From Phallusia fumigata (Eukaryota > Chordata > Ascidiacea > Phlebobranchia > Ascidiidae), in contig QXVZ01000228.1 of assembly GCA_008931825.1 (NCBI GenBank), forward strand, positions 5,730-62,978: 57,249 nt of DNA. The letters run 5' to 3'. The position numbers and the translations under genes were made by a program. This document shows, piece after piece, positions 50,943 to 57,249 of this stretch. The notes under the pieces were generated by a model. It had not been told where the DNA came from. It worked only from the letters and a program-made list of their open reading frames with translations, and searched no databases. Each line of letters starts with the position of its first letter. Position 1 is the stretch's first letter.

Positions 50943-53356
50943 CCTTTTTTCGGGGCCGGCGTCACTCGCTACTAGTAGGAGGCGTTTTTTTGCTCGAGTT
51001 TTTTTGATTTTTTGAAGCACAATTGAATAAAGATGATACAAATTATTCCCTGATGCACGGTAAGTTTATGTTACAATACTTTACTTGTTTTATTGGTCGT
51101 GACCTAAAGTGCTGAGCGAGGTAAGTCGAATAATCAGCAGCCTCGTTAACTTCGCCTTTGTTGACGCCTGAGATGTGAGAGCAGTGGCGAAGAAAGTTTC
51201 CTGTGACGCGATAATAACTTTTAGGGGAAAAAAGGGAGTAAAAAAGAGTTTATTATGTGTTGATTCCTAAATCATGTGTGTTTGTTGACAAACAAATTGA
51301 AGTCGAATCTAAATATGGCTTCAGTAGAAAGGGGTGACATCACTAATCACTGAAAAGGGAAATTTCCACTACTTTGTTGGACCTTAAGCTAAACTTTAGG
51401 GAAAACATTGTGGTTGGGCTGGAGCAAAGTATTTTAGTAGTTGTTAAATGCCGGTAATAACTGTAATAGTTTTTTCCTCTAAACAATAACAAAACCTGTA
51501 GGTTGATCTCTTAACTTTAGTTTGTCGTGGGGCAGCAACATGTCAGGTCATAATGTACAAGTCTGTTTGTTTAACCAATGATGTTTTGCAACTTTAGACA
51601 TTTCCTTTGAGTCGGCCAGAGAAGTTCAGAAGAGAGTTTCAAAGCTTAGCCAACTTGACAAAGGTAAATTTGCACAACTTCAATTTAACAAGTAGTTAAC
51701 AATTTGAGCTTCAAAGGTTTTTACAAAAACATCTTGACAGTGTTTTTTGTATTTAAGGTTCCGCCAGGCGTCGCTGTCGCCAAGAGAAGGTTCAGAAGAT
51801 GGTTTCAAGGCTTTACCAACTCAAAAAAGGTAAATTTGCACAACTTCAATTTTACGCAATCTATAAAATAAAGATTTAACAATAATTTGAAAAACAAGGT
51901 CAGTAATTTCCAGTTACTGTGGTTGCCAACCTCCTTTCGACAATTTGCTAAAAGCTGTGGATCCCTTTGATAATACAAAGTAATACTGTACTGTTGTGTA
52001 CAAGAGGTCTCTACTAGAAAGTGACACATAAAATTTTGAAGAGCATACGCCGTATGCCATATCGAATGGATGATTATTTATTGTTATTTGTCCTTTGCAA
52101 GTTTTCTAGTGTCACTTGCTATATCTTATACATGCAAAGCTCATGGACCCCAAAAATCTTTGCACCCCTGTATTAAGTTAACTAACGCTTGTACATGTGT
52201 GTCGTGTCACAGTCAAAAAGTACTTGGTTTATATGCCTCGCACAGAGTTGTGAATTATCTGCTAACTGTTTTGCTTGTGCCTTTAGCATTCTTTCGATGT
52301 CGATGAAAATGTGAGTGCTTCCTATGGAAAATGTTGATCTTCTTTCTACACAGGACAAAGGTACGTTTGCTTTGTTTCTTGGGAATCTGTTCTAGCAGAA
52401 ACTTCATGTTGCTTGAGACTTGCACCTTAAAGCGCGTTTTGCTTGGATTACCCGCCAGCAATAGATTAAGTCAGTATTTTGACACCTGCTTTGCGGCATT
52501 ATTAAGTTGTAATTTGCTAATTGAGCGTGTTTGCATTTTTAAGCTACAGTGTTAATCAGCCTTGGTTAAATCAGCAGTTGTTTCTAGAAGCACTGCAAGA
52601 TCTAAAGGTGTTTTACTAATGATCAACTGTAACTAGTAGGCGGAATATTCAAATGCAAGAGCAACATCAGAGCCGCTTCATCTACGTGAATTTGACAAAG
52701 GTACTTTTGCATTTTTGACATGAAGGAAGCACACGTTGCTGTAACTGATGCTTTTGTAAGGAAAAAGCCATTTACCCTTCGTAATTGTTTGTTATAACGT
52801 GCCAGGCTGCTACGGGGTCAAACTGTGGCGATTCTTACTGTTGGGTTTAAATGATGGTTTTGTCCCGAACTCTATTTGCGAATGGTGTTTCCACCACTGT
52901 CAGATTTGCCATCAAAATATCGCAATTTTTTCAGACCGACGTTAGGCTGGCGTCATAAGATGGCGTTTTTGGAAGGGTTGGTGTGCCGAATGAACGGATG
53001 CCCCCCAAGAGTTCGCCTACATTACAGACGCAAGTAATGGATGCTTCTCTGCTCTGTCGTCCCCTCAGCAAAGGTACATTTGCTTGTTTTGCCATGCTGT
53101 AGTACGCTATGAGCTTTGAAACTTTTAAACATTACGAATGGTACTTTCTTAAGGTAATCACCCGTTACACAGTCCTTTGCAAGTTTTCTAGTTTCACTTG
53201 CTATATCTTATACATGCAAAGCTCATGGAACCCAAAAATCTCAATTTTCACATTTCAATGTGTAGATTTATCTTATTTTACACAACTTGTAATGTTAAAA
53301 CAGTTTTGGACGGAGGGTCGGAATTCTTCGTTCAACCGATGCACCCACGGGCGTGA
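50598..53356 (+). CDS. Unrecognised gene of small symmetric phase-1 exons
   Basis: Model: ATG at 50598, exons 50598-50604, 51018-51059, 51598-51663, 51758-51829, 52316-52360, 52662-52700, 52960-53073, 53304-53356 (TGA). About 145 residues, every junction phase 1. Peptides include QLNKDDTNYSLMH, then ISFESAREVQKRVSKLSQLDK-like and ARRRCRQEKVQKMVSRLYQLKK-like segments; the two share a VQKxVSxLxQL core, so exons 3 and 4 are paralogous. Each internal exon from the third onward ends in Lys with a nearly identical donor, AAAG|GTAnnTTTGC. The protein is basic and helix-prone without a known domain or signal peptide. Acceptors of the exons at 52316, 52662 and 52960 are weak and the last exon lies in repeated DNA, so the 3' half is provisional. 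An alternative for exon 6 starts at 52640 after a small exon near 52591. Confidence 0.4.
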
Positions 53357-53360
53357 CTGT
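53283..53360 (+). repeat. Repeated block R (first of three)
   Basis: The stretch around TTTTGGACGGAGGGTCGGAA to CACGGGCGTGACTG occurs here, at 53550-53622 and at 56083-56161. Each has an acceptor-like TTAAAACAG in front and a GTGAG/GTAAG donor-like end. The frame FWTEGRNSSF (phase 0) is open in all copies except for local changes. Confidence 0.75.
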
Positions 53361-53363
53361 GAN

Positions 53364-54715
53364 ACTGTCTTCGTCGGGTGGTGGGGGGCCAACATTCTCA
53401 AAAGCAGAAGCTGTGTCAGGTACGACGATTTAATTTTTTTACATTTGAATAGGGGTATAGCAGACAACATAGTGCATGCATGTGTTTTTTTGTTACACAA
53501 GATGTTTAAAAGGTATGCTTACACAGAATAGTTTTATTTTATTTTACACAACTTGCAATGTTAAAACAGTTTTGGACGGAGGGTCGGAATTCTTCGTTCG
53601 ACCTTGAACCCACGGGCGTGACTGTAAGAAGCAGATTGAACACACGAAATGCAGCCGCCGCAAAACAGATAAGTCACTTTATATACTATATCAGTTGACC
53701 GATTTTGGCCGTTGAACTTTCAAGAAAAAACAAAAGACAAGTAGACTAAATGTGCATCAAAGCACAGGGTCCGATTTGCCAAATCTTGCTCAGTTTTTGT
53801 TTTATTTTTTGTTATTTTCACGGCGCTGTCTCCTACTGCAAGCGTTGAGTTCTGAAGTTGGCAGTTTCCCTGCCAATGCCTGCCGTTCCTGCGATATGTG
53901 CACAATCCCTTACACCGCCAACGCTTGCACGTTCAGCGTCGCAGCCGCATTTTATTTGGGGGCAGTGCACGGTCCTTCTGCATGTAATATTGTGTTGCGG
54001 TACTGCATGGGTCAAGATTTGGCATCAAATTCGGCTATTGCATGTGCTACAAAATTCGTAGAAAATGAGGAATGGTTAACATCGTGTGATGTATGCCTAC
54101 CTAATGGCTTTTATAAAAGTGACAAGTCTCTGCCGTTGAGAATGAAAACGTACAAATGACGCATGCTTTGTTGGCAGCCTTGAGATTGGAATCCGACCGT
54201 CAACCGCCGAACATTTCCAGCGCTCGCAGTTGGAAACCAAGCAGAGGTGATGACGGTAATCAATCGGTCGGTCGGGCGAGCGAACGTTCCTCGAAGGTAA
54301 GCAAGTCGCTCGCCAGTCGGAGCCCCAAGCTTTCCGACGACGGCTCTCGCTTGCTATAGCTCGACCCTCGCAGTAAATGCGTTGGTTATCTTTACACGCC
54401 GGTCAATCACCCAACGGTGAACTCCATTATCAGCGAGAGACACATTGATAATTTAAAAACTAATTCTAGGAACTCTTTGTCGTCATAATTATGCACATGC
54501 TATTTGTGTTTTTTGCCCAAACTTTATCTGAAGTTTTTACATTTGAATAGGTGTCCAGTATACGGTGTATGAAACTGTAAAGTATACAGTTGGCATAGAC
54601 TGCATGTTTATTTCTATGAAGTATTTCATCACCAACATTGGAATCGCTGCTAAATCTGCGCAACGGACTGAAAAAGTAGGGCCGGGACTTTTTCTGCTTC
54701 CAGACAGACACGTTG
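53364..54715 (+). repeat. Tandem duplication, copy 1
   Basis: Very similar to 55903-57249 over about 1.35 kb, offset 2539-2543 bases, same orientation. The similarity begins at ACTGTCTTCGTCGGGTGG and runs past TTTTTCTGCTTCCAGACA. Copy 2 is cut by the window end, so the full unit length is unknown. Confidence 0.9.
53752..54159 (+). CDS. Cys-rich ORF in copy 1 of the duplication, unknown family
   Basis: A 135-codon ORF; the true start or upstream exon is uncertain. The N-terminal part has a hydrophobic stretch (FLFYFLLF) that could be a signal sequence, followed by ANACRSCDMCTIPYTANAC, a small-residue helix SVAAAFYLGAVHG, IVLRYCMGQDL and TSCDVCLPNGF. There are paired CxxC motifs and about ten cysteines, consistent with a secreted disulfide-rich or metal-binding protein. 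Between the two copies, one four-codon stretch (Ala-Cys-Ala-Thr) differs only by three synonymous third-position changes, which argues that this frame has been under protein-level selection. I do not recognise the family. Confidence 0.45.
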   Translation: MHQSTGSDLPNLAQFLFYFLLFSRRCLLLQALSSEVGSFPANACRSCDMCTIPYTANACTFSVAAAFYLGAVHGPSACNIVLRYCMGQDLASNSAIACATKFVENEEWLTSCDVCLPNGFYKSDKSLPLRMKTYK

Positions 54716-54920
54716 TCAGCCGACAGCACTAACCACCACCGACACAGGTTACCCGACAGACTGCCATATTTGCCTTCAATCTCATGGTTTGCAAAGACAT
54801 TTTTTGAATGCGACACAGCCAAATGACTTTCAAACAGCCCTGGGATTTCGTCTGACATTTTTGCCATCTCCAACGCACCAGCTATGCCAATCGGAAACGG
54901 GATCGCATCCTTGACAAAGA
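54466..54920 (-). other. Minus-strand ORF within duplication copy 1
   Basis: A 135-codon ORF (54873-54466) whose frame stays open a little upstream (AIPFPIGIAGALEMAKM). It includes IPGLFESHLAVSHSKNVF, GKYGSLSGNLCRWWLV and SPLRRFSSDSN, and looks more protein-like than most ORFs in this AT-rich DNA. The equivalent part of copy 2 at the window end is also open. It could be a transposon-borne exon or a separate gene. No domain recognised. Confidence 0.3.
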
Positions 54921-54948
54921 ATTAACTGTCGAAATGGAACTCACCTAA

Positions 54949-54984
54949 TTATGAAATATGAAATATGAGATATGAAATATGATG
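54949..54984 (+). repeat. GAAATAT-type microsatellite
   Basis: Four to five imperfect copies of ATGAAAT/ATGAGAT units between the two duplication copies. Confidence 0.7.
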
Positions 54985-55040
54985 TTATCTTTTTTCTGTA
55001 CCTTTTACAAATTTGCACGCCCCCCGAATTCTGTATTTAC

Positions 55041-55690
55041 AGTTGAGAGCACAACAAGTTCAGTTGAACGATCTCTGCCATTCCTCCGACGTTCGGAGAT
55101 GACAATTGCCTGACGACAGAGCCGCATTGGTGCCGCTATCACTCTGGATCCAACCGTTGTAAGTCGAAACTGTAACGATATTTTTGTAACTTTGTCGTTT
55201 TCGTGTGTTGGTGCAAAAAAATGCCAAATATGCCTTCATTTTTTAAAACTTCACTAATTTCAGACAATAAGTTCTTACCGAATAAAAACTGACTCGTTAA
55301 TGTTTAAATTACAAATTCATAATGTTGTATTTTGCAGGGCCGCAAGATATCGCGTCACTTCACATCCAGTGTTTGAAATGGATTCTTTGGGAACGTCATT
55401 CGTTCGTTGTGGGCGGTTGGGGTTATTCAACTGGTTGTCATCAACGGTGGCAGGTATACTTACAAACCGTAGTTTGTCTTTTTGGATTGTGCTAATACAA
55501 CTTAGAGTGGTTTCGTCATATTTGTTCAATGCCTATGATGTCATTTCTCTGTTGCATTAGATGCCGACACTGTTTTAACGATGTGTTATTGTCAGGCAAT
55601 GAGAATCTGCACGACAGCGAAGAAAAGAAGTGTATACAGCTTGACAGAGCACAGACAGAGCACCGAGGCATTCGTAAAATGATGGGTTTG
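55041..55690 (+). other. Spliced-looking exons between duplication copies
   Basis: Segments with good borders are 55041-55158 (acceptor TATTTACAG, donor GTAAGT), 55339-55452 (acceptor TTTTGCAG, donor GTATAC) and 55561-55689 (acceptor TGCATTAG, donor GTAAGT). The first has stops in all three frames, so it would be noncoding. The second and third have open frames (FEMDSLGTSFVRCGRLGLF; CFNDVLLSGNENLHDSEEKK) but these do not join in phase. Possibly a noncoding or decayed transcript of the same locus. Confidence 0.3.
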
Positions 55691-55902
55691 GTAAGTTCCG
55701 TTTCTCTGCAGTTGTATCATAAAAAATTGTTGTGCTTAAATTGCTTACATGTCGATATGCAGATGGTTCGTTTAATGTTGGTCTAATTGAGCTGTCGAAA
55801 AATGGCGTGGCTTAATTTGTGTCATCTTTAACACTTGTTAAGTGCAGTCTGTACAAATAATATTTGACTATTTCAGGTTTTCATGTGAAACGCGACGTCA
55901 TA

Positions 55903-57249
55903 ACTGTCTTCGTCGGGTGGTGGTGGGCCAACATTCTCAAAAGCAGAAGCTATGTCAGGTTCGGCGATTTAATTTTTTTACATTTGAATAGGGGTATAAC
56001 AGACAACATAGTGCATGCATGTTTTTTTTCACACAAGATGTTTCAAAGGTATGCTTACACAAATAGATTTATTTTATTTTACACAACTTGTAATGTTAAA
56101 ACAGTTTTGGACGGAGGGTCGGAATTCTTCGTTCAACCGATGCACCCACGGGCGTGACTGTGAGAAGCAGATGAAACACATGAAATGCAGCCGCCGCAAA
56201 ACAGATAAGTCACTTTATATATTATATCAGTTGAGCGATTTCGGCCGTTGAACGTTGAATTTTCAAGAAAAAACAAAAGACAAGTAGACAAAATGTGCAT
56301 CAAAGCACAGGGTCCGATTTGCCAATTCTTGCTCAGTTTTTGTTTTATTTTTTGTTATTTTCACGGCGCTGTCTCCTACTGCAAGCGTTGAGTTCTGAAG
56401 TTGGCAGTTTCCCTGCCAATGCCTGCCGTTCCTGCGATATGTGCACAATCCCTTACACCGCCAACGCTTGCAGGTTCAGCGTCGCAGCCGCATTTTATTT
56501 GAGGGCAGTGCACGGTCCTTCTGCATGTAATATTGTGTTGCGGTACTGCATGGGTCAAGATTTGGCAGCAAATTCGGCTATTGCCTGCGCAACAAAATTC
56601 GGAGAAAATAAAGAATGATTAACATCGTGTGATGTATGCCGATACTTAATGGCATTTATAAAAGTGGCAGTCTGTGCCGTTGAGAATGAAAACGTACAAA
56701 TGACGCATGATTTGTTGGCAGTTTTGAGATTGGAATCCGACCGTCAACCGCCGAACATTTCCAGTGCTCGCAGTTGGAAACCAAGCAGAGGTGATGACGG
56801 TAATTAATCGGTCGGTCGGGCGGGCGAACGTTCCTCGAACGTAAGCAAGTCGCTCGCCAGTCGGAGCCCAAGCTTTCTGACGACGGCTCTCGCTTGCTAT
56901 AGCTCGACCCTCGCAGTAAACGCGTTGGTTATCTTTACACGCCGGTCAATCACCCAACGGTGAATTCCATTATCAGCGAGAGACACATTGATAATTTAAA
57001 AATTAATTCTAGGAACTCATTGTCGTCATAATTATGCACAAGCTTTTTGTATTTTTTTGCTGATACTTTATCTGAAATTTTTACATTTGAATGATGTCCA
57101 GAACAGTTTGTACAAAACTGTAAAGTATACATTTGGTATAGATTGCTTGTTTATATCTATAAAGGTTTTCATCAGCAACACTGGAATCGCTGCTAAATCT
57201 GCGCAACGGACTGGAAAGTAAGGGCCGGGACTTTTTCTGCTTCCAGACA
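55903..57249 (+). repeat. Tandem duplication, copy 2 (cut by window end)
   Basis: Second copy of 53364-54715. Unlike copy 1, the R block occurs only once within or before it on this side. It is preceded by an acceptor-like TATTTCAG and an open frame FHVKRDVITVFVGWWWANIL (55876-55959), which is phase-compatible with upstream phase-1 exons. Confidence 0.9.
56295..56618 (+). pseudogene. Truncated copy of the Cys-rich ORF
   Basis: Equivalent to 53752-54159, but a TGG codon of copy 1 is TGA here, ending the frame after 107 codons and losing the CDVCLPNGF tail. Other differences are Thr to Arg, Gly to Arg, Ser to Ala, Val to Gly and Glu to Lys. The CRSCDMC core is unchanged. A further in-frame stop and a single-base deletion lie downstream relative to the 54160-54360 ORF of copy 1, so this copy is the degenerating one. 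Confidence 0.5.

Noticed and set aside
53833..54015. 60-codon minus-strand ORF present in both duplication copies
   Set aside because: Conserved only because the DNA is duplicated; the synonymous pattern favours the plus-strand Cys-rich frame.

Overview
The window looks like nuclear DNA of a solitary ascidian, most likely Ciona. This is inferred from AT-rich sequence, genes of many short exons with small introns, an astacin protease carrying thrombospondin type 1 repeats (a combination I associate with tunicates), and abundant short dispersed repeats. Exons were located by eye from reading frame, GT/AG borders and phase matching. Two N characters (5072, 53363) show it is an assembled consensus.

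Layout, left to right. 409-4937 (-): 3' part of a secreted astacin metalloprotease with a Gly-X-Y repeat stalk and two TSP1-like repeats. About 6.1-8.0 kb (-): a TATA-box promoter and short spliced-looking exons of an unresolved small gene. 9018-32507 (+): a complete full-length ABCA-subfamily transporter in 43 exons, all in consistent phase, with a second, alternative first exon at 13164. 33939-37297 (+): CFAP410, a ciliary leucine-rich-repeat protein. 39559-39849 (-): an unrecognised 96-residue single-exon ORF. 42288-45799 (+): the ESCRT-III subunit CHMP4. 46380-48550 (-): the ribosome-biogenesis GTPase LSG1, tail-to-tail with CHMP4. 49045-49600 (+): decayed C-type-lectin-like pseudogene. 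50598-53356 (+): an unrecognised gene model made of small symmetric phase-1 exons. 53364-57249: a roughly 2.54-kb tandem duplication carrying a Cys-rich ORF (intact in copy 1, truncated in copy 2); copy 2 runs off the window.

The genes do not form one pathway. Membrane lipid transport (ABCA), cilia (CFAP410), membrane scission (CHMP4) and 60S export (LSG1) are housekeeping or cell-biological roles. The two ends of the window hold extracellular or fast-changing, lineage-specific sequence. The most unusual items are the right-end exon array plus tandem duplication, the protease's proline-free Gly-X-Y stalk, the two alternative N-termini of the ABCA transporter, and an apparent tRNA-derived repeat incorporated into that transporter's cytoplasmic linker.
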